This document shows positions 11,328 through 22,207 of a stretch of DNA of 64,000 nt, in pieces; position 1 is the first letter of the stretch; each line of letters begins with the position of its first letter. This DNA comes from Cyclina sinensis. Taxonomy: Eukaryota > Mollusca > Bivalvia > Venerida > Veneridae. A program made the translations under genes and the position numbers. The notes below the pieces were generated by a model. That model searched no databases, was not told where the DNA came from, and was given only the letters and a program-made list of their open reading frames with translations. The DNA is taken from positions 33,147,913 to 33,211,912 of the forward strand of contig JAAONU010000019.1 of NCBI GenBank assembly GCA_012932295.1, in the 5' to 3' direction.

Positions 11328-11886
11328 CAAGTGATCCCCAAGGCTTGAATTGATTTTGACCTTAGGGAATTAATCTAAATACTCATTGTAGAGGTAAGCT
11401 ATACAATGCTACATACCAAAGGGTAGGGCTTATAGTATCTGACAAGATTTTCAAAGATTTTTTATTTTACAAAAACAGGACTCGTGGGGCAGGAGTCAAA
11501 ATCTTTGTAGTGAACCTCTAGCAGATGCTCCATGCAAAACAACTAAGCCCTAGGCCTTGTAGTTTCAGAGAAGACTTTCAAAGTCTCTCCTATATATGCC
11601 TATGTTAAATCAAGTGACCCCCCCAGGCAGAGCATTAATGACCTCAAGGGCATAAATTGAAGAATCTTGGCAAAGGATTTCTGGGTAAACATGTATGCCA
11701 AATATCTCAGCTCTTGGTCTTGTGGTTTCAGTAAGATTATTTTCTAAGTTTTTCCTTTCTGCTGACAAGGTAAGCATACTTCTTAATGGAATTCAAAGAA
11801 GTTGCATAAAGGGCAAATGCTGATGACAGATGATGGACACCATCATGATTACTCACCCTTAAGCACTTTGTGCACATGTGAGCTAA
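11328..11886 (+). mobile_element. Family A element, diverged, ends next to SPPL3 exon
   Basis: Three diverged type 2 units (GTAGAGGTAAGCTATACAATGC, CCTTGTAGTTTCAGAGAAGA) are followed by the right end AAGCACTTTGTGCACATGTG then AGCTAA. It terminates 28 bp from the first exonic base at 11915. Confidence 0.75.
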
Positions 11887-11914
11887 AAAAAAAAACAATA
11901 TGTAGATGACTTAC

Positions 11915-11993
11915 TTCTGTCCAGTAGTACACGGTCTCATTATATACTGGCACATAGGAAGCAACAAGAAGGCAAAAGCAACAGTAGCTAACA
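11915..11993 (-). CDS. SPPL3: SPPL3 exon: [16 protein letters not shown] segment
   Basis: This 79-nt minus-strand exon has acceptor TTATTTTGCAG and donor CAGAA|GTAAGT. TG completes a Val codon with the last base of the preceding exon. It then encodes [20 protein letters not shown] and CTTGQ, and ends with AA (phase 2). Animal SPPL3 has [23 protein letters not shown] at this place. The next exon (family: SFGxCGRFTxAE) is not visible to the left, so it lies outside the window. The donor GTAAGT ends only 22 bp from the CTAA terminus of an interspersed element at 11886. Confidence 0.92.
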
Positions 11994-12305
11994 CTGCAAA
12001 ATAAATCAGAAATTTCAATCATACAACTGAGATGTAGAAAATACATAGCTTGCTAAGCACCAGAAATTTTGTCCATAATTTAATGTGGTTTGATAGTTTT
12101 TGTACAATTTTATTCTTTTTCAATTTATAAAACATTCTGACATGGTGCTCTTAAGAAAACAATTATTGTGTGATGGGTTTGTAAACATGCACCTCTTGTT
12201 TTGCATGAGAATATAGCATCTTTCTCTTTGTAAGAAACATACACATTATATAGTGCTCTGTACATGAGCAAGACCTTTGATTTTTAGTTAAAAGTTGGCT
12301 AATGC
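11994..12305. other. Non-repetitive intron sequence
   Basis: This is the AT-rich SPPL3 intron upstream of the exon at 11915-11993. I see no coding signal, repeat or RNA gene in it. Confidence 0.6.
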
Positions 12306-13243
12306 AACAAGGCGATCGGTAAAACCGACATATGCTCCCCGAAGCAGGAGCCAAAGGGACATGTGCAAGGCAAGAACATACAGGCAAAGTCATAAAGTGG
12401 GCACATTCTATTTTTTATAAACAAATAAAGATGTAAAGTGAATGTTTACCGATTATATCTTTTTCAGTCTGCAAGGGAGATAATTTAAAATCGGGGGAAA
12501 ATTTAGATATGCTTTGTGTGCCCTGCACTCATTCTCACTGCCATCTACCACTATGTTAAGTTTAAACTATTTATCAGCTAAAGTGTCTAAGTAAAGCTCC
12601 AGACAACATTTTGTAAAAGGCAGGTTATTCATAAACCTGGCAAAACAAGGTTACAGTTCCTCTGCACTGCACTTCTACTTAATGCGATGTACCAGTGTGT
12701 GAAGTTTAAAGTAATTATCTCATATAGTTTTCTAGTTATGCTCCATACAAGTTTTTTTAAAATGGGAGATAATTAAAAATGGAGCAAAATAGAGTGATGG
12801 TTCTTTGGCACTGCACTCTGCCTCAATGCCCTCTACCACTGTGCGCAGTTTAAACAAATTACCTCCAAGGGTTTTCAGGTTATGCTCCATACAAGATTTT
12901 TCTAAAAGGGGAGATAATTCAAAAACATCGCAAAACAGAGTTATGGTTCTTTGGCACTGCAGTCCCCCTCAATGCCCTCTACCACTGTGTGCAGTTAAAA
13001 CAGATTATGTCCAAGGGTTTTCAGGTTATGGGGCCAACAAGATTTTTCTAAAAGGGGAGATAATTCAAAAACAGGGCAAAATAGAGTTATGGTTCTTTGG
13101 CAATGCACTCCGCGTCAATGCCCTCTACCACTGTGTGCAGTTTAAGCAAATTATAGCCAAGGGTTTTCAAGTTATGCTCTGGACAAAATGGACAGACAGA
13201 CGGACAAGGTGGCGACTATATGCTCTCCCTTCGGGGAGCATAA
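12306..13243 (+). mobile_element. Family C element, complete
   Basis: The left end AACAAGGCGATCGGTAAAAC contains the hairpin TCGGTAAAACCGA, followed by CATATGCTCCCCGAAG. The core has about four units of about 140 bp with ATGGTTCTTTGGCACTGCA, CTCTACCACTGTGTGCAGTTT and GGGGAGATAATTCAAAAAC. It ends GGACAGACAGACGGACAAGG, then the hairpin TGCTCTCCCTTCGGGGAGCA and TAA. The stem matches the left-end CATATGCTCCCC in inverse orientation. Confidence 0.85.
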
Positions 13244-13506
13244 AAATTAGGTGACTGAAGCAGAGATGTAGTTAGTGTGCTACAGGGAGGCTGGGGAGGT
13301 CTTGGTATCAACAGTATGGCACACCTGTTAGACAACATTGTGGTAGCTTAGGGAGGGCTAGGTCTGATGACAGTTTCCTGCTGACAATTCCGACACTTAG
13401 GAACTGTTTTGCAACTGCTATCCAAATGAATCTTTGGTGAATGTCTCCACCTACACTATCTGGTCCAGTCTACACAAGAGTGGTCTTAGGTTTCAAAGAC
13501 CTTGTA
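13244..13506. other. Non-repetitive intron sequence
   Basis: I see no feature I can support in this stretch between the family C element and the Tigger end fragment. Confidence 0.5.
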
Positions 13507-13567
13507 CAGTAAATTCTGCTTGTAATGATATTCAGAGAATCCGCCAAAATTATATGATTCTATCCAA
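13507..13567. mobile_element. Fragment of a Tigger-like terminal repeat
   Basis: CAGTAAATTCTGCTTGTAAT followed by GATATTC, preceded by TA, closely resembles the ends of the Tigger element at 8752-11201 (reverse-complemented right end: CAGTAAACTCCGCTTATAAC then GATATTC). The fragment is interrupted by the hAT insertion at 13568. Confidence 0.6.
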
Positions 13568-13649
13568 CAGGGCTCCCGAAAACCGAAAATTTGTCGGTTT
13601 TGACCAAATTTTATCTCTATGGACCGATTTCGATGTCCAAAAGTCCTTA

Positions 13650-14690
13650 AACAAGAGGGTCCATGGGACCCTGGGTCGCTCACCTGCCAACAACTGCTCA
13701 ATGGTTGCAAGAGTCAGTGGATGCAAATACAATTGCCAATTGACTAAAAGGGTGCAGGCAATTATGAAAAAAAATCAAATTTCCCTGACTTTTCAAGTCC
13801 CCTGGCAACCCTGCAAGATCTTATATTAACTCAAGTATTGTACAAGTCTGATTAAATTCAAATCAAAAATAAAGCTGCTATTGTGCAGACAAGGTCTAAA
13901 TAGTTAATTTTGGCACTTTCAGGAGCCATACCCTGGAACCAATAATGCAATAAGGCAATCTGAAGAAAGGAACCAAGATCTTATGGTAATGAAAGTGAAG
14001 ATCAGACCAAAATTAAGACCACTAGAGTGCAGAAAAGCTTTTATCATAACTTGACCTAGTGACCTAAATTTCTAAGTCACATGACCCAGTTTCAAACTTG
14101 ACCTAGATATCATCGAGATTAACATTCTGACAAAGCTTGAAGAAGATCGGAGCAAAATTAAGACTACTAAAGTGCGGACAAGCTTTTTCTATAATTTGAC
14201 CTAGTGACCTAGTTTTCAAGGTCACATAACCCAGTTTCGAACCTGACCTAGATATCACTGAGATACACATTCTGACCAAGCTTGAAGAAGATGGGACCAA
14301 AATTAAGACCGCTAGAGTGCGGACAAGCTTTTTCTAAAATTCGAACTAGTTACCTTGTTTTCAAGGTCACATGACCCAGTTACGAACTTGACCTAGATAT
14401 CATTGAGATAAACAATCTGACCAAGTTTGAAGAAGCTCGGACCAAAATTAAGACTGCTAGAGTGCGGACAAGCTTTTTCTATTATTTGACCTTGTGACCT
14501 AGTTTTGAAGGTCACATAACCCAGTTTCGAATTTATCTAGATATCATTGGGATAAACATTTTGACCAAGTTTGAAGAAGATCAGACCAAAATTAAGACCG
14601 CTAGAGTGCAGAGAAGCTTTTTCTATAATTTGACCTAGTGACCTAGTTTTAAGGGTGAGATGACCCAGTTATGAACTTGACCCAGCTCAA
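13650..14690 (+). mobile_element. Family A interspersed element nested in hAT, right end lost
   Basis: The left end is AACAAGAGGGTCCATGGGACCC, here with a different but still self-complementary hairpin (GGGTCCATGGGACCC), then CGCTCACCTG. The core has five or so units of about 145-150 bp containing GACCTAGTGACCTAGTTTTC and AAGACCGCTAGAGTGCGGAC. The usual GGACGG tract and right hairpin are missing, so the copy ends abruptly near 14690. Confidence 0.7.
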
Positions 14691-15011
14691 ACTGTGAAAT
14701 ATAATTTCATCGAAATCAAACTCCCCGCAGCGGTTACTTCCCCTGATCAGTACAGAAAACAGTTAAAGTAGAAAAGGGTAACGTAACCGGTGCGAGGAGT
14801 TTGCATCGAAATAGGCAATAACTGTCTTCTGCTTAATTTCATTAAGGGCTTAATTGTTAATAGTAATTGTAGTGGCTAGCTGCAGCACAAAGCACACTTT
14901 AAAATATCAGTGACTAGTTTGACATTGTAAAATTAGCTCTAATTCTACTTTCGCTTTGAAAAACACATATTTTCGCGACGTCAACATAATACTATCATAA
15001 CTCAAATTGTT

Positions 15012-15018
15012 TTGTGTG

Positions 15019-15070
<52 letters not shown>

Positions 15071-15083
15071 GGGGGTGGGGGGG
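15012..15083. repeat. (TG)n followed by poly-G microsatellite
   Basis: About 40 bp of TG dinucleotides with one TTTG interruption runs straight into about 30 bp that is nearly all G. It lies within the hAT element. Confidence 0.95.
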
Positions 15084-15170
15084 GTCGAGGTCTTCGACCA
15101 ATTGAGATTTCAAAATTTTAGGAGCCCTGCTATCCAGATATCTCTACATCAGCAGCCAATTGTATAAACA

Positions 15171-15331
15171 ATGGTTAAATTTAACCACTGGGTTAAGGTT
15201 ATGGTTAACTGCTGTTTTGGATAAATGTCTGGTTAGCATTTGTATAAAAAGGTTTGGTTATTTTAACCCATCCTCTAGTGGGTTAAATCAAACCATCCTC
15301 CTGTACCCTGGTTAAACAGTTAACCACAAAA
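15171..15331. promoter_or_regulatory. GGTTAA/TTAACC motif cluster upstream of Harbinger relic
   Basis: About ten copies of GGTTAA, GGTTAT, TTAACC or close variants occur in both orientations in 160 bp, ending just before the relic's ATG. Such clusters could be subterminal binding sites for the Harbinger Myb-like partner protein, or part of a degraded terminal repeat. The function is inferred only. Confidence 0.35.
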
Positions 15332-17756
15332 ATGGTTGACAATGAAGTACCGAACGCTAGACTTCCAAGACAATTTCGACGACTTGACCTACAGACAAAT
15401 GAACAGGACCCAGAATACCTTCGTCGATGGTACCATTTTTCACCGGATGGTATTGACAGACTTGTGGACTTGATTGGACTAGATCTTCAGCAACCAACAA
15501 GACGGAACCGATCCTTGACACCGAGGTAACAAATCATGATAACTCTAAGGTTTTATGCTTCAGGATCATTCCTCCAGGTTATAGGGGACACATTTGGTGT
15601 TGATGCTGCAACAGTGTCAAGTGTCATTACAGACATCACGGACAGACTGTTTGACCTAAAAGACAGGGCCATTAAATTCCCAGTCACGGAAAACAACAAA
15701 AAGAAAGTAAAAGAAGCTTTTTTTGTAATCAGAGGTATAGCTCTGATCAGTCCTTCCACCGATGTTGAGGCACATTATGTTAATAGAAAGCATTATCATT
15801 CGATTAATGTACAGGCTACTTGTGATCACCAAGGTAACATTCGCTTTTCTCACACCTTTAGATTTGTACAGACCGGATTTTTGGATATTTTGTACCTCGC
15901 TTCTACTTCTGTTTTGTAAAGGAATTTCACTTTTATCATATATGTTTGCGTATCTTGAAAGATGTAAGGAATCACCTGTATGTAGATCTAATACGAGAAA
16001 GCATCAAAGGACTGGAGGATATAATAGTATATTGTGTCACTGTTTTGGCAAAGTGTTTCGTACTTTTACATTTTGTACATTATGCTCGACAGTTTGTAAC
16101 TGATTTTTACCAGTTAAAAGCATAATTGTGGATATACAAATCTATTAATTGTTTGTTGATATGAGAACTCATGTAAGAGGAGTCAATTCCCTCCCCATTC
16201 TTGAAATGTGTCATTGATGGTACCTAAGTATACCAACTGTCTGGCTGGTCAGACTAAATCAAATGACGTCTTGAGCATATTACGTGATTCTGTTGTTTTG
16301 GGTCAGAATCTCAAAAAAAAAAACATTTTCTCAAATTGTGTACAATTTGTTGGGCTAGTGGTCTGGCAAGATTTTATGAGCAATTAGTTTAAAGAAAAAT
16401 ATAAATCATTATATTGAAATAAACAGGTAGTGAATTGATTTTAACATAATATACATTCAGATTTTGATAGATGGTGCATATAATGAAGTGTAAATACTCA
16501 GAATCATGTATGAGGGTTCGATTCCTTCCCCAGACTGAATAACAAATGCTGGTGCTAAAGTGGACACCTTGTCTGGTGGTCCCACATGATTTTATACGGT
16601 ACATGAATGTGCACTTTCAAACTCTTATGTTCGGTTTTAGTAAATGTGAGTGGACATTTCACTTTATTTTTTTCTTTCTGAATGATGTTTCAAACCCAGA
16701 GACTCCCGAACTAAATTACAACATCAGACATACAGTATGCGCCAGGAGGAACTCACATTTTCCGCTCTATTTCGGGGACGAGGAAAAAAAATATCCGCCG
16801 CGACATCGAGGAAAAAAACAGATTTCCGGATGTCTCGACATCGCGAAATATCTAGGCGATATTTGACGACCAGCGCGAACGTAATTAGGGTCATAACTCA
16901 CCTGGATAAGCTGAACATTTAATGAATGACCGTAATGAAACTGTGCATTTTACGTCTGCCAATTATGTGACATTTATAAAAATTAAAACCAAATTTCTAA
17001 TACATTTGCTGTGTTTATGTGTACTTCCGTCATTGAAAACGCTCGTTATTGTATAGCAAAATCGATCAATAATTTTGTCAAGCGCATAGATGATACAGAT
17101 GTCGCAGTAGGGTTTACATGTTGTATGTTTTCTTTAAATATAGGAAAGCAGTTTTAACAGGTGTAAATCGGAAACCAGTCAATTAATTTTCTGAAAATAG
17201 GGTCAGCTGTTCCCAGAAGCAATTACTTTCCGTTTTGAATTGTCATTCCTTCCGTTAACAAATATGAGCATTCGTAAACAAATGCATCAGAATGAGAGTT
17301 CTATACACTTAAATGATATTTTAAAGCTTAAAATTCGCCGAAACTTCGCAGGAACTTTGTGAGCCTCGATACGTCAATTCTTACCTGTGAAAAAGTTCGC
17401 GGAACCATTTAGAGGACGTCCGCCGCAATATTTGGTGACCATGTCCGCGGCGGTGATCCTCGAAATGCGGCGGATTTGGTCGCGTTTTAAGGAATTGGTA
17501 GTCTGCGACGACCTCGAGGAAAACGAAAGTTCCTCCTGGCACGTACTGTTATCCCAGCAGATCCCAAAAAATCATTCCTCCATTCAAGAAGAGAGAAAGA
17601 AGACTCATGACATCTTCAGTTGTTTATGGATACTTTCATGCACATTCCTTTCAGGAAAATTCACAAGCATAAAGGCATGTTGGCCAGGCAGTTGCCATGA
17701 TGCCCATATATTCAGAGCTTCAGCTGTTGCAAGGTATTTGGAAAACAGACATCATG
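15332..17756 (+). pseudogene. HARBI1-like Harbinger transposase, broken, with intron
   Basis: Part one (15332-15833) starts with an ATG and reads MVDNEVPNARLPRQFRRLDL, then a helical segment (FSPDGIDRLVDLIGLDLQQP). After LTPR there is an in-frame TAA at 15527. The same frame continues with TLRFYASGSFLQVIGDTFGV, ATVSSVITDITDRL, HYVNRKHYHSIN and CDHQ. A phase-1 intron follows (donor AAG|GTAACA at 15834, acceptor TTTCAG ending 17654). The next exon (17655-17756) gives GKFTSIKACWPGSCHDAHIF and stops at a second donor (ATG|GTAAGA). This is the PIF/Harbinger nuclease family. The segment that should hold the first catalytic Asp (GxxDGTHI) is absent between FFVIRG and IALISPSTD, and no C-terminal third was found. 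It is therefore a dead relic. Confidence 0.85.
16733..17548. mobile_element. MITE with CAGTA(T/C)G-GCCAGGAGGAACT ends inside Harbinger intron
   Basis: The left end reads CAGTATGCGCCAGGAGGAAC and the right end, reverse complemented, reads CAGTACGTGCCAGGAGGAAC. The similarity continues for roughly 30 bp (an extended GTTTTCC/ATTTTCC motif). The 816-bp interior is rich in CG-containing motifs (CCGCCGCGACATCG near the left end, GTCCGCGGCGG near the right) and has no transposase. The target duplication is ambiguous: TA precedes the left end, TTA follows the right. It lies wholly within the 1.8-kb intron of the Harbinger relic. Confidence 0.75.
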
Positions 17757-18095
17757 GTAAGAGTCGAGCATTAAATGCAACCTTTGTTTTGTTTTTCATT
17801 TTAATCGTCCACAATGGCACTTTTATACTTATAAATACCTTTAAAAATGTGAATTGAAATTGTTTTAATGTATGCCTACATTAAACCAAAACAGTGTATA
17901 GAATACTGTTCATATTGTTTCCATTTAAATCTTATTTTTAACACTCAAAGTTACTTGATATTTTATTGTTATCATTTAACTTACTGTTATCATTTTTATG
18001 TAATCTTAAAGAAAATACTATTCCAAAATGAGCAATAATTTGAAATTATTTCAAGGAAGTCATTTCCATATTAAAAGCATATGATAATTGTAATA
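17757..18095. other. AT-rich sequence after Harbinger relic
   Basis: The missing C-terminal exon of the Harbinger nuclease would be expected here but was not found. I see no other feature. Confidence 0.5.
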
Positions 18096-18483
18096 AACAA
18101 GGGCAATCAGTGACCACATGTGTCGCCTGATGATAGCCAAATTTCACCGGTAGTTTCTGAGGAGTAGTCCGGCCAAGTTTTGTGATGGACAGATGGACAG
18201 ACAGACAGATGGATGGACAGACAGACAGAAAGATGATGGGGAAGTGATCCCTATATGTCATGGCTACTTATTAGCATGTCACAGCTGCTTTGAAGCCTGC
18301 AACACAAAATTCATTATTTGGCTAAAACGCCTTTTTTCATTCAAGGGCCATAACTCAACCAAAAATCATTCAACTGAAAAACCCGTTAGACATGCGCAAG
18401 TACTTGAGGTACTGATCAATCCTGTAAAATTTCATTCAAATTGCATTAGCAATATAAGAGAAGTAGTCCAGACATACTTTAAA
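18096..18483 (+). mobile_element. Family H element
   Basis: The left end is AACAAGGGCAATCAGTGACC with ACATGTGTCGCCTGATG. A GACAGACAGATGGATGG microsatellite (18187-18232) is followed by AAGTGATCCCTATATGTCAT and a right stem GGCTACTTATTAGC. Core sequence typical of the family (AAGGGCCATAACTC, AAGTAGTCCAGACA) continues to 18483, where a family A element begins. Confidence 0.6.
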
Positions 18484-21400
18484 AACAAGAGGGCAATGAT
18501 GGCCCTAGATTGCTCACCTGAGCATTTTGGCTGTAGGTTTGCTGTTAAGCAGTATTTCATGTTTTAATTGAAAATATGTAAGTAATGTGAATATGTAAAC
18601 ATGTAAAATATCAGTCAATAAATACAGGCTCTATGACAAATGTAGAAATATCTATCATAAGCTATGGTGACCTTGACCTTAACCCAGTGACCTCAAACAT
18701 TACCCACGGAATATAGGATCCATGCAGGGAAAAATTTGCTGTAGCTTCAGTACAAAAAGTAGTTCAAAAATACAGGTCATGCTATGATGTTTTTGGAATT
18801 GGAACCAAAAACTGTACACATGGTCCAAATTTCATTTGTATAGCTCCAAAAACAAAAAAGTAGGTCAGTAGGTCAAAAATATAGGTCATGCGATGATATT
18901 TTTGAAATTGGAACAAAAAACTGTGCATATGGTCCCAATTTCATTGCCATAGCTCAAAAAACAAAAAGAAGGTCAGTAGGTCAAAAATATAGGTCATGTG
19001 ATGACGTTTTTGAAATCGGAACAAAAAACTGTACACATGGTCCAAATTTCATTGCCATAGCTCCAAAAACAAAAAGTAGGTCAGTAGGTCAAAAATTTAG
19101 GTCATGCAATTACATTTTTTAAATCGGAACAAAAAACTGTGCACATCATCCAAATTTTATTGCCATAGCTCCAAAAACAAAAAGAAAGTCAGTAGGTCAA
19201 ATATATAGGTCATGCGATGACATTTTTGAAATCGAAACGAAAAACTGTGCACATGGTCCAAATTTCATTGCTGTAGCTAAAAAACAAAAAAGTAGGTCAG
19301 TAGGTCAAAAATACAGGTCATGATAAGACGTTTTTGAAATCGGAACAAAAAACTGTACATATGATCCAAATTTCATTGCCATAGCTCCAAAAACAAAAAA
19401 TAGGTCAGTAGGTCAAAAGTAAAGGTCATGCGATGACATTTTTAAAATCAAAACGAAAAACTGTGCACACGGTCCAAATTTCATTGCTGTAGCTAAAAGA
19501 CAAAAAAGTAGGTAAAAAATATAGGGGGGGAGTTACCCCGACGGGAGGGGGGATGACCCCACTGTGGTCACAGTGCATACTACCAAATATCTAAGTTCCA
19601 GGCCTTGCAGTTTGTGACAAGAAGATTATAAAAGTTTTTTGCTATATAACTCTTTATAAAACATGTGACCTCTTAGGCGGGGCCAGTTTTGACCCAGGGG
19701 CCATGATTTGAACAATCTTGGTAGAGGTCTACTAGACAATGTTCAACACCAAATATCTAAGCTGCACGCCTTGTAGTTTCTTACAAGAAGATTTTTTAAG
19801 TTGTCCCAACATGTATATAACTCTATGTAAATCAAATAAGCCCTTGGCGGGGTCAGTTCTGATCCCAGGGTCACAATTTGAACAATCTTTGTAGAGAGGT
19901 CCACTAGATGATGCCTCATACCAAACATCTAAGCTCCAGGCCTTGCAGTTTCTGACAGGAAGATTTTTAAAGAATTGACTATATAACTCTATATAAAACA
20001 TGTAACCTCTTGGGCGGAGCCAATTTTGACCCAGGGGCCATGATTTGAACAATCTTGGTAGAGGTCCACTAGACAATGCTACACACCAAATATCTAAGCT
20101 CCATGCCTAGCGGTTTCTGACAAGAAGATTTTTAAAGTTTTCCCTATATAACTCTATGTAAATCAAGTGACCCCCAGGGCGGGGCCAGTTCTGACCCCAA
20201 GGTCATTATTTGAACAATCTTTGTAGAGGTCCACTAGATGATGCTCAACACCAAATATCTAAGCTCCATGCCTTGCGGTTTCTTACAAGAAGATTTTTTA
20301 AGTTGTCCCTACATGTATATAACTCTATGTAAATCAAATAAGCCCTTGGCGGGGTCAGTTCTGATCCCAGGTCACAATTTGAACAATCTTTGTAGAGAGG
20401 TCCACTAGATGATGCCTCATACCAAATATCTAAGCTCCAGGCCTTGCAGTTTCTGACAAGAAGATTTTAAAGAATTGACTATATAACTCTATATAAAACA
20501 TGTGACCTCTTGGGCGGAGCCAATTTTGACCCAGGGGCCATGATTTGAACAATCTTGGTAGAGGTCCACTAGACAATGCTACACACCAAATATCTAAGCT
20601 CCATGCCTTGCGGTTTCTGACAAGAAGATTTTTAAAGTTTTCCCTATATAACTATATGTAAATGAAGTGACCCCCAGGGCAGGGCCAGTTCTGACCCCAG
20701 GGTCATAATTTGAACAATCTTTGTAGAGGTCCACTAGATGATGCCTCATACCAAATATCTAAGCTCCAGGCCTTGTGGTTTCAGACAAGAAGACAAAAAG
20801 TTTTCCCTATACAGTGGAACTTCCGAAAACCGGACCTTCTAAAAACGGGAAAGTTCTGAAAACTGAACGATTTTCTCAGTCCCCAAATTTCTCCTTCTGT
20901 TTTTTATGTAAATCATACTTATGAATTCTGGAACTTCCGAATTCTGAATTCCGGACGATTTTTCCGTAAAATTTAGTTTAAATCAATGCCATTTTACTTC
21001 CAAATACCGGAAAATAAAAAAGTGCAAAAGACAGACCTAAGATCTCAAACCCTGCGGCAAAAATTTCACGTCTCTATCTATTGTTTACCAATTAAAGGTG
21101 ATCGTTTATTTTGACATGCATTAGAATAACAAGTTGTCAATATGAAATTGACATGCAGCCGAATATATCGGTAATTAGATAGCGGTAAATAATCAAAGCG
21201 ATGATTAGTCGATTAATAACAGGTGTTTGCTACAAGCAACTTTAAGGATTAAATTGTAACTGGGGTGTCTTAAAAAGTGTAATTAGTTAGCCAACATCGA
21301 CCAATGTGCTGGTTATTCTAATTGTCGATTTTTTTCATACTGTTTTAAAGGCATGCAAAATGGACATATAAATACGTGTTTGCACATAATATAGTATACA

Positions 21401-22207
21401 AGTATATGTATTTGAAAACATATGACATTTTTTTCCTAATAAAAATATACATGTGTAGAATGTTTTCATTAATTTTAATTTTGCAATATGTTAACGCTGT
21501 TACAGTAAAACAATACAGACTGCATTCACTATCATAAAGAACTACTGGTGTTTGGCACCTGTACTTGTCCAGATCATTCGTACTTCTGAATTCCGGAAAC
21601 TTCTAAAATCAGAACTTTTTGGCCGGTCCCATGGGTGTTCGGTTTTCGGAAGTTCCACTGTATAACTCTATGTAAATCAAGTGACCCCCAGGGCGGGGCC
21701 ATTTTTGACCCAGGGGCCATGATTTGAACAAACTTGGTAGAGGTCCACTGGACAATGCTGCACACCAAATATCTAAACTCTAGGCCTTGTGGTTTCAGAC
21801 AAGAAGATTTTTAAAGTTTTCCTATATAAGCCTATGTAAAATCAATTGACCCCCCTGGGCGGGGCCAAATTTGACCCCAGGGGCATAATTTGAACAAACT
21901 TGATAGAGGTCCACTAGACAATGCTACATACCAAATCTTAAGGCTCAGAGCCTTGTGGTTTCAGACAAGAAAATTTTCACAGTTTTTCCTTTAAGTTGCC
22001 ATAACAACCAGAGTTCTTGATGGAATTGAATTCTTTGAACAACTTTGGTAGAGCTTCATGCAAGGATTATCCCAGGCATGTTTCATCAATGTTGGCTCAG
22101 CGGTTTAGGAGGAGATGTTGTTAAAGTCAAATTGTTGACGACGCACGACGCACGCCGGACAATCAACGATCCCAAAATCTCACCCTGAGCAGGCTCAGGT
22201 GAGCTGA
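18484..22207 (+). mobile_element. Family A element, long, three-type core, split by MITE
   Basis: The left end is AACAAGAGGGCAATGATGGC with TTGCTCACCTGAG. The core begins with seven to eight units of about 108-110 bp (AGTAGGTCAGTAGGTCAAAA, GGAACAAAAAACTGTGCACA; 18730-19520). After a short G-rich run it changes to 167-bp type 2 units, which hold the MITE at 20812-21660. It ends TGACGACGCACGACGCACGC, GAGCAGGCTCAGGTGAGCTG (CTGA instead of CTAA). Within the type 2 part, 19811 and 20313 start near-identical blocks, a higher-order period of 502 bp, or three units. Confidence 0.85.
20812..21660. mobile_element. TA-flanked MITE (Tigger/mariner type)
   Basis: The ends are CAGTGGAACTTCCGAAAACC and, reverse complemented, CAGTGGAACTTCCGAAAACC, identical for at least 20 bp. 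TA flanks both sides (20810-20811, 21661-21662). The surrounding tandem unit gives the empty site: CCCTATATAACTC elsewhere becomes CCCTATA, element, TATAACTC here, so exactly one TA was duplicated. The 849-bp interior is AT-rich and has no transposase. Secondary copies of TTCCGAATTC-like motifs sit near both ends. Confidence 0.92.

Larger units (their letters stand above)
13568..15129. mobile_element. hAT-type element, non-autonomous, with 8-bp target duplication
   Basis: The left end is CAGGGCTCCCGAAAACC and the right end, reverse complemented, is CAGGGCTCCTAAAATTTTG. The flanks are CTATCCAA (13560-13567) and CTATCCAG (15130-15137), an 8-bp duplication with one mismatch, as expected for hAT. 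No transposase is visible. A tandem-unit element (13650 to about 14690) is inserted near its left end. The right part (14695-15129) is otherwise unique, apart from a long TG/G microsatellite. Confidence 0.8.

Noticed and set aside
12805..13254. 149-codon open frame
   Set aside because: It runs through several copies of one tandem unit, and its repeated NALYHC-like words follow the DNA repeat. It is a by-product of the array.
13434..13829. 131-codon open frame
   Set aside because: It crosses a Tigger-end fragment, a hAT terminus and a family A left end, so it cannot be an ancestral gene.
17387..17857. 156-codon open frame as one protein
   Set aside because: Its first part is the end of a MITE. 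Only the piece after the TTTCAG acceptor at 17654 matches Harbinger nuclease.
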